Below, piece by piece: positions 35,464 to 42,934 of a stretch of 64,000 nt of DNA (within the stretch, counting starts at the first letter, position 1; each line of letters starts with the position of its first letter). The stretch lies in assembly GCF_000024025.1 (NCBI RefSeq), contig NC_013131.1, positions 7,766,229 through 7,830,228 on the forward strand. The letters are read 5' to 3'. This DNA comes from Catenulispora acidiphila DSM 44928. Its GTDB lineage: Bacteria; Actinomycetota; Actinomycetes; Streptomycetales; Catenulisporaceae. A program made the position numbers and the translations under genes. Below the pieces are notes generated by a model that was not told the DNA's origin, ran no database searches, and saw only the letters and a program-made list of their open reading frames with translations.

Positions 35464-36180
35464 GAGCAGCAGCCGATGCAGCAGCGCGAACTAGCCGCGC
35501 CGATGCCCAGCCAGCGGCGAACAGATGATGGCGCGGCAATGCTCAAGCAGCAGGCAAGCAGCAGCTGGCGCGGCAATACTCGGGACGGCCAGTGAGTAGG
35601 AGCTGGTGCAGCGAGCACAAGCTGGCGCGGCGATGCTCGGGCGATGTGCGAGCAGGAGTTGGCGCAATGGCGCTCGGGCATTGTGCGAGCAGGCGTCGGC
35701 GCGGCGATGCTGAGGCAGTCATCGAGCAGAAGCTGGTGCGGCAGGCACAAGCTGGCGCGGCGATGCTCGGGCGGCACGCGAGCAGGAGTTGGCGCAATGG
35801 TGCTCGGGCAGCGTGCGAGCAGAAGTCGGCGCGGCGAGCGCAAACAGGCCCAGCGGTGCTGAGGCGGTCGGCGAGCAGAAGTTGGTGCGGCAGGTGCAAG
35901 CTGGCGAGGCGGTGCTCGGGCAGCGTGCGAACAGGAGTTGGCGCGGCGAACGCAAACAGGCCCGGCGATGCTGAAGCGGTCGGCGAGCAGAAGTTGGTGC
36001 GGCAGGTGCAAGCTGGCGCGGCGATGCTCGGGCAGCGTGCGAGCAGGAGTTGGCGCGGCGAGCGCAAACAGGCTCGGCGATGCTGAGGCGGTCGGCGAGC
36101 AGAAGTTGGTGCGGCAGGTGCAAGCTGGCGCGGCGATGCTCGGGCAGCGTGCGAGTGGGAGTCGCCGTGGTCATGCTGGC
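35464..36180. repeat. Tandem array of 56-bp units with 37-bp deletion variants
   Basis: Unit starts (GAGCAG or close variants) fall at 35594, 35650, 35687, 35724, 35780, 35817, 35873, 35929, 35985, 36041, 36097 and 36153: spacings are 56 or 37 bp only. The last seven units alternate between two subtypes, one with CAGAAGTTGGTGCGGCAG and one with CAGGAGTTGGCGCGGCGA, giving a 112-bp higher-order repeat. Each 56-mer is itself about 19+19+18 bp, and the 37-bp units lack one 19-bp part. More decayed copies run back to 35464. 56 is not a multiple of three, so no single frame is conserved from unit to unit. It fills the 806-bp gap between the D-aminoacylase and the beta-lactamase-like gene; I see no gene in it. 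Confidence 0.92.
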
Positions 36181-36206
36181 GCGGCATATGAGCGGGAGGT
36201 GTTGTG

Positions 36207-37019
36207 GTGAGCGGCCCTGATTTCCCTGATGTGAGTGCTCTGCCGGGGACTCTCGCGTATGCGGTGCCCGGCTGGGGCGAGTACTTGGCCGATGAGGTGA
36301 TGCCGCTGGCCAGTGTTGGGAAGCTGCTGTTGCTTGCTTCGGTGGCGCAGGGTTTTGTGTCCGGCGAGCTGGATCCTGGGGAGCCGTTGGGGCTGCTCGA
36401 GCAGGACTTCAGTGCGGGCTCGGGGTTGCTGGTCACGTTGTCGCCGCGGCGGTGGACCCTGCTTGACCTGGCGCGGCTGACCGCTGCCGTCAGTGACAAC
36501 ACCGCTACCAATGCGCTGCTGCGGCGGGTCGGGGTGGAGCGGGTGGCGGCGGATGCTGGGGCGTTGGGGCTGGAGCGGAGTCGCGTTCTGGATCGGATTC
36601 GTGAGCCTCGGCTGGCGGGCCATCCGCCGGCCTTTGCCGTCGGCACGGCGCGCGAGGTGGCGGCGCTCGCGGCCGTTGCCGCCGGCGATCGGGGGTGGGG
36701 TGCGGTGCTTCTGGGGTGGATGGCGGGGTGTCTGGATCGGAGCATGGTGGCTGCCGGGATTGCGCACGATCCTGAGGACTCGGTGGTGCGTGATGTGCCG
36801 TTGTCTGGGCTGTGGGTCGCGAACAAGACTGGCACCGATGTCGGGACGCGCTGCGATGTCGGCGTCGTGCGCGGCGCGCGGCAGGTTTGCTACGCCGTGC
36901 TGACGCGCTGCGCCGCCGGGCGTGAGTTCGACATGGTGCTGGCGATGCGCGATGTCGGCGCCGTGGTGGGGCGGCTCGCGGGGGCGGGAGGGTCAGCCTC
37001 GGCTGAAGCGGACGGCTGA
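36207..37019 (+). CDS. Class A beta-lactamase-like serine hydrolase without signal peptide
   Basis: 270 residues from GTG 36207, seven bases after GGGAGG (GTG 36204 is possible). The three penicillin-recognising motifs are in order: SVGK in MPLASVGKLLLLASVAQG (nucleophile Ser and Lys), SDN in TAAVSDNTATNALLRRVG, and KTG in LWVANKTGTDVGTRCDVG. Class A enzymes also need Glu166 in an omega loop; LDRIREPRLAGHPP occupies that region, with a candidate Glu in REPR. There is no leader peptide, unusual for a secreted beta-lactamase, so a cytoplasmic role on peptides or esters is possible. It begins at the edge of the repeat array and overlaps the convergent gene by 27 bp. Confidence 0.82.
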   Translation: MSGPDFPDVSALPGTLAYAVPGWGEYLADEVMPLASVGKLLLLASVAQGFVSGELDPGEPLGLLEQDFSAGSGLLVTLSPRRWTLLDLARLTAAVSDNTATNALLRRVGVERVAADAGALGLERSRVLDRIREPRLAGHPPAFAVGTAREVAALAAVAAGDRGWGAVLLGWMAGCLDRSMVAAGIAHDPEDSVVRDVPLSGLWVANKTGTDVGTRCDVGVVRGARQVCYAVLTRCAAGREFDMVLAMRDVGAVVGRLAGAGGSASAEADG

Positions 37020-37868
37020 AATCGAGTCGCCGTAGCGGTTTCCGTCTCCGTCGGCGTGTGCACATTGGATGGAGATGTCCGGGTTCGGCACGGCGGGGAG
37101 GGCGCCGCCGAACCACACCATCACGTAGCGCGTCGTCACCGGTTGCGCCGGCGTGAGCACCGTCGTCGCGGTGGCGGCGTCGGTGGTGGCGACCTTCGTG
37201 AAGCCGGCGGGGGGCTGGCCGGGGCGGACGGCCGGCGGGGTGTGCAACGACGGGTCGGCGGCCCACATCTCTAGTTCGGCGCCGGGGACGCCGATGTCCA
37301 CCGTCGCGGCGGCGATGGGAGTGGGCGTGCCGAGGTCGAAGATCACGCCGGTGCCCTTGGGGCGGCCGTCGCTGGTCGCGACCTTCTGGCAGTACTGGTT
37401 GGTCACCCAGGCACCGGTGCCGGACAGTAGCTTGTGCACGCTCTGCCCGCCCTCCGTGCCGGCGGCGGAGTCATAGACGGAAACGCCCGTCGGCACGACA
37501 ACGTCCGCCACCGCCTTCGACGGCGCAGCAGTCACCGCAGTCACCGCAGTCGCGGCACTCACCGTCGGGGACGCCACCCCCGAACCGGTCCCGCCCGGAA
37601 CCCTCGCCGTCCCGCCACCGCCGCCATACATCGCAACCGTCGCCGCGACGAGCGCCACCGAAAGCACGCCCGCCACAACCCCGCCCTCGGACAACCGATG
37701 CCGCCGCCGAGCCCGCAGCATCCTCGCCGGATCCACCCGTACCCCGCCGATGTCCGCAGTGGCCTGCGCCATCGCGGCATACAGCTGCGTCGCGTCCCCG
37801 CTCCCCCAGCCGTCCCCGCCATCGCCATCGCCCGCGCCCCCGCCCGACCCCGCAAAGCCCTCGCTCAT
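36993..37868 (-). CDS. Single-pass membrane protein with discoidin-like C-terminal domain, co-transcribed with a SigE sigma factor
   Basis: 291 residues from ATG 37868, whose ATGA overlaps the sigma factor stop. The cytoplasmic N-terminus has a helix (DATQLYAAMAQATADIGGVR, then PARMLRARRRHRLSEG), followed by one membrane helix (VVAGVLSVALVAATVAMYGG). Outside the membrane is a Thr/Ala linker and a beta-rich domain (GTGVIFDLGTPTPIAAATVD ... TTRYVMVWFGGALPA) resembling the F5/8-type sugar-binding fold found in other actinomycete membrane proteins. There is no zinc anti-sigma HxxxCxxC motif. Its position suggests that it tunes or senses signals for the sigma factor, but that is inferred only from location. 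Confidence 0.78.
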   Translation of the reverse strand: MSEGFAGSGGGAGDGDGGDGWGSGDATQLYAAMAQATADIGGVRVDPARMLRARRRHRLSEGGVVAGVLSVALVAATVAMYGGGGGTARVPGGTGSGVASPTVSAATAVTAVTAAPSKAVADVVVPTGVSVYDSAAGTEGGQSVHKLLSGTGAWVTNQYCQKVATSDGRPKGTGVIFDLGTPTPIAAATVDIGVPGAELEMWAADPSLHTPPAVRPGQPPAGFTKVATTDAATATTVLTPAQPVTTRYVMVWFGGALPAVPNPDISIQCAHADGDGNRYGDSISAVRFSRG

Positions 37869-38446
37869 CGCTCACTCCTCGCTTCCGCGGTCATCAGTTC
37901 TCGAAGACGCGCCAAGCCGCGCGCAGCCTGCGACTTGACCGTGCCGGCCGAGCACCGCCGCAGCTCAGCGACCTCCTGCACGCTCAGCTCCTCCCAGTAC
38001 CGCAGGACGACGATCGTCCGCATCCCGTGCGGCAACTCGTCGAGCGCACGCAGCAAGCTGTCCCGCAGCGTGACGTCCTCGGCATGGTCACCGGCAGCAG
38101 TCGCAACGGAAGCAGCGGCAAGCGCCGGGCTGTCGGATCCGCCAGGCAACTCCACCGTCGGCAGCCGCTTCGCCGAGCGCCACGCAGCATGCGCGTTGTT
38201 GACGACGATCCGCCGCACATACGCCTCAGGCGTATCCATCCGCCGAACCCGCGACCAGCGCGGAAAGGTCTTCTCCAGCGCCGACTGCACCAAGTCCTCG
38301 GCGCCCTCCCGGGTACCGACGAGCAAAAAAGCCGTGCGCATCAGGGATTGCGAGCGTGTGGCTACGAACTCCTCGAACCCTCGTAAACGTTCTGTCGTGT
38401 CGTGGGCCACCCTGGTTCCACTCCCGTCGTCCGGCCGGTCCGTCAC
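37865..38446 (-). CDS. SigE-family ECF RNA polymerase sigma factor
   Basis: 193 residues from GTG 38446 (GTG 38410 is an alternative). Region 2: FEEFVATRSQSLMRTAFLLV and GAEDLVQSALEKTFPRWSRV, then YVRRIVVNNAHAAWR. Region 4: DELPHGMRTIVVLRYWEELS and VQEVAELRRCSAGTVKSQAA, the -35-recognising helix-turn-helix. These are the hallmarks of the actinobacterial SigE-type ECF group. The linker between regions 2 and 4 is Ala-rich. Overlaps the downstream membrane protein gene by four bases. Confidence 0.94.
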   Translation of the reverse strand: MTDRPDDGSGTRVAHDTTERLRGFEEFVATRSQSLMRTAFLLVGTREGAEDLVQSALEKTFPRWSRVRRMDTPEAYVRRIVVNNAHAAWRSAKRLPTVELPGGSDSPALAAASVATAAGDHAEDVTLRDSLLRALDELPHGMRTIVVLRYWEELSVQEVAELRRCSAGTVKSQAARGLARLRELMTAEARSER

Positions 38447-38494
38447 TGTCTCAAGTCGCAGAGAGGACCGGTGGTTGCACGGGAGGCAGAAGAT

Positions 38495-39406
38495 TCAGTG
38501 CCCGGCGCGCAGATTCGCTGCCGTCGAAGCCAGATACGCCAGGAACGAAGCCAGCACCGGGTTCGGATTCGTCGGCCGCGAGGCGACACCTATCTTCCGG
38601 TACAGCCGCGGCCCGGAGATGCGCGTGGTCTCCACCCCGCTCGTGTCGCTGATCCCCAGGCTCGGGATCAGCGCGATGCCGAGCCCGGCGCGCACCAGCC
38701 CCGTGATCACCTCATAGTGATCGCTGCGGCACCGGATGGTCGGCACGAACCCCTCCAGCGCGCACGCCCGCTCCAGCACCGACAGCACCGGCGACCCGGT
38801 CCCGAAGCTGGTGATCCACTGCTCCCCGGCGAGCTCGTCCAGCCGCACCTGCCCGCGCCGCCCCGCGGGGTGCCCCGTCGGCACCACCAGCAGCTGCGGG
38901 TCGTTGAACAGCTCGCGCACCTCCACGCCCTCCGGCGGGCTCCACGGGTCCAGCGCGTGTTCGAACATCACCAGCACGTCGATCTCGCCCTGCTGCACGG
39001 CCGGCGCCAGCTCGTGCGGCTGCCCCTCGACCAGGTCCAGCTCCACCGCCGGGTACCGGCGCGCGAAGCGCGACAGCGCCTGCGGGACCAGGCGGCGGCC
39101 CGCCGAGGCGAAGTAGCCGATGCACAGGTGGCCGGTGTCGGCGCGGGAGTGCGCCATCAGGTCCTTCTCGGCGGCGTCGAGCAGCGCCAGGATCTCCTGG
39201 CCGCGCAGCGAGAGCCGGCGCCCGGCGGCGGTCAGCCGCAGGCTCTGCGCCCCGCGCTCGACCAGGCTGACCCCGGCTTCCTTCTCCAGCTGCGACAGCT
39301 GGTGCGACACCGCCGACGGCGACAGCTTCAGCTCGCGCGCCGCCCCCGCGATGCTTCCCGACCGGTGGATCTCGGCCAGAATGCGGAGGCGGTGCGTGTT
39401 GAGCAT
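38495..39406 (-). CDS. LysR-family transcriptional regulator
   Basis: 303 residues from ATG 39406. N-terminal helix-turn-helix: LRILAEIHRSGSIAGAAREL and KLSPSAVSHQLSQLEKEAGV, then SLVERGAQSLRLTAAGRRLS. The effector domain from about residue 90 has LCIGYFASAGRRLVPQALSR and GLGIALIPSLGIS, the usual LysR C-terminal pattern. Ligand unknown. Its likely targets are itself and the divergent M6 protease gene 212 bp away. Confidence 0.93.
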   Translation of the reverse strand: MLNTHRLRILAEIHRSGSIAGAARELKLSPSAVSHQLSQLEKEAGVSLVERGAQSLRLTAAGRRLSLRGQEILALLDAAEKDLMAHSRADTGHLCIGYFASAGRRLVPQALSRFARRYPAVELDLVEGQPHELAPAVQQGEIDVLVMFEHALDPWSPPEGVEVRELFNDPQLLVVPTGHPAGRRGQVRLDELAGEQWITSFGTGSPVLSVLERACALEGFVPTIRCRSDHYEVITGLVRAGLGIALIPSLGISDTSGVETTRISGPRLYRKIGVASRPTNPNPVLASFLAYLASTAANLRAGH

Positions 39407-39617
39407 GCGGGCAGGCTATCCCTTACCGCAGCGCACCGACCGGCGGCTGTCCCAGATGCCGAACGGAGAAGCGTTCGCGCTCACCAGTGGGCCACCGGTT
39501 AGACCTCCGTTCCCTCCTTTGGAGGATCAGCGGTCGCCAGGAGGAGGAACCGAGGTGTGCATCGGTCTCCTCCGGGCAGTTCTGGTCCGGTCACCCAGTC
39601 CAGACGGAAGGACCCGC

Positions 39618-40868
39618 ATGCGCACGCTCCCCCGCCGGTTCGGCTCCCGGCGAGCGCTCCGCCTGGCCGGCCTGACCAGGGTGACCAGGGTGACCAGGGT
39701 GACCCGCCTGGCCTGCGCGATAGCACTGGTGAGCACCCTCGTGCCGCTGCTCGGCGCCGGACCGGTCCAGGCCGACAAGCGCGCCCCGAGCACGCAGTGC
39801 GCGCTGCCGAACCCCAGCGGCTGGACCGGCGAGGGCGAGACCACCGACTACCACCAGTTCGAACGGCCACAGGGCACGAAGAAGGCCGCGATGCTGTTCG
39901 TCGACTTCCCCGACGCGCCGGCCATGGACTCCACGGACGCCTACTACAAGTTCCTGGCTCCGGCGCACGACCTGATGACGCAGTTCTCCGCCGGCGCCGT
40001 GGACCTGAGCATCACCCCGGTGAGGCACTGGCTGCACATGCCGCAGGACTCGGCGTCCTACGACTTCGAGCGCGGGATCAGCTGGCCGCAGCAGGCGCTG
40101 TACGTCAAGCAGGCCGGGGAGTTGGCGGCGCAGTACGTGGACCTGTCGAAGTTCGACCTCATCTACATCGTCCCGCCGAAGAACGCCACGGCGATCACCT
40201 TCTCCCCCGCCTACGTCTTCGACCCGAAGCAGCCGAACCTGATCGTGCACGGCAAAGAGGTGAAGTGGGGCGTCACCCTCGGGCAGGACATGTACGTCTG
40301 GGGACCGAAGGTCCTGGTGCACGAGACCAGCCACACCTTCGGGCTGCCCGACCTGTACTCGTTCACCGACTCCGACGTGCACCACTGGGTCGGCGGGTTC
40401 GACGTCATGGGCAACATCATCGGCGACGCGCCGCACCACTTCGGGTGGGAGGACTGGAAGATCGGCTGGCTCGCCAACTCCCAGGTCGCGTGCCTGGACG
40501 CGCCGGGGACGTTCGCGGTGCGGCTGAAGCAGGTCGAGTCCCTCGGCGGGACGAAGATCGCGGTGGTGCGGACCGGGCAGACGACGGCGGTCGTCGCGGA
40601 GTCGCGCCGCCCTTACGGCGTCGACAAAGGGCTCTGCAAGAGCGGGGTCGTGATCTACAAGGTGAACTCCGCGACCATCAGCGGCAGCGGCCCGATCCGG
40701 GTGCAGAACTCCTCGCCGCACACCCCGACGACGACCGCCTGCAACGAGGCCGTGGACTGGGGCGCCTACGAGCCCGGCCAGACGTTCCACGACACCGCCG
40801 CCGGGGTGACGATCACGGTGAACTCGGCATCCACCACCAGTGACGTGGTGACCGTCACCAAAACCTGA
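39618..40868 (+). CDS. Secreted M6-family zinc metalloprotease
   Basis: 416 residues from ATG 39618 with GGAAGGA upstream. Sec leader: basic start (RTLPRRFGSRRALRLAG), an RVTRVTRVTR stretch made by a 9-bp tandem repeat, then the hydrophobic core LACAIALVSTLVPLLGAG and cleavage near VQADKRA. The catalytic motif is VLVHETSHTFGLPDLYSF (HExxHxxGxxD zinc site) with a Met-turn in VGGFDVMGNIIGDAP, as in M6/immune-inhibitor-A-like proteases. A beta-rich C-terminal region with two cysteines follows. Probably degrades extracellular protein. A 17-bp tandem duplication spans its stop codon. Confidence 0.9.
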   Translation: MRTLPRRFGSRRALRLAGLTRVTRVTRVTRLACAIALVSTLVPLLGAGPVQADKRAPSTQCALPNPSGWTGEGETTDYHQFERPQGTKKAAMLFVDFPDAPAMDSTDAYYKFLAPAHDLMTQFSAGAVDLSITPVRHWLHMPQDSASYDFERGISWPQQALYVKQAGELAAQYVDLSKFDLIYIVPPKNATAITFSPAYVFDPKQPNLIVHGKEVKWGVTLGQDMYVWGPKVLVHETSHTFGLPDLYSFTDSDVHHWVGGFDVMGNIIGDAPHHFGWEDWKIGWLANSQVACLDAPGTFAVRLKQVESLGGTKIAVVRTGQTTAVVAESRRPYGVDKGLCKSGVVIYKVNSATISGSGPIRVQNSSPHTPTTTACNEAVDWGAYEPGQTFHDTAAGVTITVNSASTTSDVVTVTKT

Positions 40869-40884
40869 CCGTCACCAAATCTTG
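40851..40884 (+). repeat. 17-bp tandem duplication across the M6 protease stop codon
   Basis: ACCGTCACCAAAACCTG (40851-40867) followed immediately by ACCGTCACCAAATCTTG (40868-40884), each followed by A, so both copies carry a TGA. Confidence 0.85.
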
Positions 40885-40984
40885 ATCGGCAGCGGATCGG
40901 CGCCGCCGCCGTAAGGGGAGCAAGGTCGGTACGCTCCTGATGAGGCCGCCCCGCCGCGCGCCTCCCACCGCCTGGAGGAGTGCC

Positions 40985-41563
40985 GTGTTCGCGATACCGC
41001 TCACCGACGACGCCGAGCTGCGCCCCTTGGAGGTGTGGCAGACCGAGGAGTTCTTCGCCCACATCGAGCGCGCCCGCGAACAGTTGGACCGCTGGATCGG
41101 TTTCGCCGCCGCCTCCCCGGACCTGGACGGCGCCCGCGCCACGCTCCAGCGCTACGCCGACAGGCAGGCCGCCGACGCCGGCCGGCTGTTCGGCATCTGG
41201 GACCGCGGCACGCTGGTCGGCGGCTGCATGTACCCGACCTTCGACGCCAAGAGCGGCAACTGCGAGATCGGCGTCTGGACCGAGCCGGCCGGCCAGGGCC
41301 GCGGCCTGATCACCGCCGCCGTCCGGCTGCTGCTCGACCACGCGCTGCTCGAGCGCGGCCTGGCGCGCGCCGAATGGCACTGCGACCCGCGCAACGAACG
41401 CAGCTGGGCAGTCGCCAAGCGAGTGGGGATGACGGCCGAGGGGATCCTCCGCTCGAGCTATCCCTACCGGGGCGAGCGGCAGGACGCGCAGATCTGGGGC
41501 ATCCTGCGGGACGAGTGGATCGCGGTGCGCGAGGCGGAACCCAAGGCACACAAGGCATCCTAG
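40985..41563 (+). CDS. GNAT acetyltransferase, RimJ/RimL-like
   Basis: 192 residues from GTG 40985, preceded by GGAGGAG at 40976. Pattern of ribosomal-protein-type N-acetyltransferases: LRPLEVWQTEEFFAHIERAR at the start, LFGIWDRGTLVGGCMYPTFD, then the acetyl-CoA loop EPAGQGRGLITAAVRLLLDH and WHCDPRNERSWAVAKRVGMT, ending GILRDEWIAVREAEP. May acetylate a protein N-terminus or a small amine; no specific target is indicated. The gene end lies within a 9-bp repeat tract. Confidence 0.9.
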   Translation: MFAIPLTDDAELRPLEVWQTEEFFAHIERAREQLDRWIGFAAASPDLDGARATLQRYADRQAADAGRLFGIWDRGTLVGGCMYPTFDAKSGNCEIGVWTEPAGQGRGLITAAVRLLLDHALLERGLARAEWHCDPRNERSWAVAKRVGMTAEGILRSSYPYRGERQDAQIWGILRDEWIAVREAEPKAHKAS

Positions 41564-41587
41564 GCCTGTAGGGCACCCAAGACAGAG
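41543..41587 (+). repeat. Degenerate 9-bp tandem repeat across the GNAT stop codon
   Basis: Consecutive nonamers AAGGCACAC, AAGGCATCC, TAGGCCTGT, AGGGCACCC and AAGACAGAG; the stop TAG opens the third unit. Confidence 0.6.
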
Positions 41588-41603
41588 CTCTGAGAAACGC
41601 GAC

Positions 41604-41638
41604 GCGGGCCGGCTCCGTAGGCATCGGAGCCGGCCCGC
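41604..41638. terminator. Bidirectional terminator between convergent genes
   Basis: Perfect 14-bp stem GCGGGCCGGCTCCG / CGGAGCCGGCCCGC with a 7-nt loop, between the GNAT and NlpC/P60 genes. Confidence 0.85.
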
Positions 41639-41672
41639 TGTTGCCGTCGATCGCGCAGAACCGCGAAAACCC

Positions 41673-42725
41673 TTACGGACGCACGAAACCCACAGCGGGC
41701 ATCTCGTTCATCGGGATGTACTGGACCCCGGAGGCCGGGTTTCCGGCGTGGATCACCATGCCGTCGCCGACGTAGATGCCGATGTGGTGCATGTCCGAGT
41801 AGAACAGGACCAGGTCGCCCGGCTGGAGCTGGGACTTGGAGACCTTCGGGAACGCGGCGTACTGGTCGCGCGAACCGTGCGCCATCGCCACGCCGGCCTT
41901 GCCCCAGGCGGCCATCGTCAGGCCGGAGCAGTCGTAGGCGTTCGGTCCGGCGGCGGCCCAGATATAGGGCTTGCCGACCTGCGCCTTGGCGAACGCCACG
42001 GCTATCGCCGCGCGGGCGTCGGTGGGGACAGGCAGGTTGCTGATGGTGCTCTTGGACACGCCGCTGTTGCTGTTGGACACCATGCGGTTGTACTGCGCGC
42101 GCTGGGTGGCGGTGAGCTGGTTCAGCAGGTCTTTCGCCTGCTTCTCCTTGGCGTCGATGTCCGCCTTCTGCTGCCCCATCACGGTCCGGGTCTTGGCCAG
42201 CATCGCCAGCTCGTCGCTCGCGCTGGCCTTGTCCTGGTTCAGCTGCCGCTGGATCTCCGCGGCGCTGCTCATGGTGGCCTTCTTGGAGTCGGTCACCTGA
42301 GCCAGCGACGTCGCCTGCTGCAGGTACTGGTCCGGCGACTGCGTCAGCATCAGTTGCAGAGCGCTGTCGATACCTCCGGACTCGTACTGCGCGGCCGCCA
42401 GTCCGCCCAGCGCACCGCGCGCCGAGTCCAGCGAACCCTGCTCGGCCGTGATGCGGGACTGCAGCTGGTCCACTTTGTGCTGCAGGTCCGACAGGCTCGT
42501 GTTGGCCTCGTTGTAGGCCTCCGACGCCTGCTCGGCCTCCTGGTGGAGCTTGTCCACCTGAGCCTTCACGTCATTGATGTTCGCATTCGGGTCGGCCTCA
42601 GCGGTCGGCAGCAGAGCCACCGAGCCCGCAGCCGCCGTCGCCAGCGTCACCGTCATCGCGGTCCGGGAAACCGGAACGTACTTCTTGGGCGCGCGATGTG
42701 CCGCTTCCTTGGGCGACGTCACCAT
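41673..42725 (-). CDS. Secreted NlpC/P60 peptidoglycan endopeptidase with coiled-coil domain
   Basis: 350 residues from ATG 42725 with GGAGG eight bases upstream; the longer open frame upstream is leader. Signal segment TAMTVTLATAAAGSVALLP. Residues ~45-220 form a long coiled coil (VDKLHQEAEQASEAYNEANT, LQHKVDQLQSRITAEQGSLD). The NlpC/P60 domain has NAYDCSGLTMAAWGKAGV (catalytic Cys), LVLFYSDMHHIGIYVGDGMV (catalytic His) and IHAGNPASGVQ (third polar residue). Such RipA-like enzymes cleave D-Glu-diaminopimelate stem-peptide bonds during septation and growth, with the coiled coil restraining activity or binding partners. Confidence 0.93.
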   Translation of the reverse strand: MVTSPKEAAHRAPKKYVPVSRTAMTVTLATAAAGSVALLPTAEADPNANINDVKAQVDKLHQEAEQASEAYNEANTSLSDLQHKVDQLQSRITAEQGSLDSARGALGGLAAAQYESGGIDSALQLMLTQSPDQYLQQATSLAQVTDSKKATMSSAAEIQRQLNQDKASASDELAMLAKTRTVMGQQKADIDAKEKQAKDLLNQLTATQRAQYNRMVSNSNSGVSKSTISNLPVPTDARAAIAVAFAKAQVGKPYIWAAAGPNAYDCSGLTMAAWGKAGVAMAHGSRDQYAAFPKVSKSQLQPGDLVLFYSDMHHIGIYVGDGMVIHAGNPASGVQYIPMNEMPAVGFVRP

Positions 42726-42767
42726 GTTTGTAGCCTCCGCTTCACCGAAAGGTCGGCAACACCATAG

Positions 42768-42780
42768 CCCCCTAAGGGGG
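42768..42780. promoter_or_regulatory. CCCCCTAAGGGGG palindrome upstream of the NlpC/P60 gene
   Basis: Thirteen-base palindrome centred at 42774, 43 bp before the endopeptidase start and just upstream of TATGGT on the minus strand, which could be its -10. Possible operator; no regulator is assigned. Confidence 0.4.
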
Positions 42781-42934
42781 AGGCGGACCAGAAAGTCCCG
42801 GCAAAGTCGGCGGGCATGAGACAACGCCCGAGCGGTGCGCTCGCGGGCTGGAACCCGGCTGACAAGGCTCGACGCGCTCTGAAAGACTTGATCCGTATAT
42901 CCCGTCCGCCCGCCAGTATTCGCGGAGTGCGTCC

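Noticed and set aside
35464..36180. CRISPR array
   Set aside because: Units are contiguous with no unique spacers, too long for most CRISPR repeats, no cas genes nearby, and unit length varies by loss of an internal 19-bp piece.
35543..36835. A 430-residue minus-strand protein of repeated HRRASLHLPHQLLLADR-like units
   Set aside because: 56-bp units shift frame at every copy, so the apparent repeats come from overlapping frames of the DNA array, and the frame runs antisense through the beta-lactamase-like gene.
42726..42934. A ydaO (cyclic-di-AMP) riboswitch upstream of the NlpC/P60 gene, often found before such wall hydrolases
   Set aside because: I could not find the conserved core elements in either this leader or the one before the CHAP-like gene at 19519-19787.
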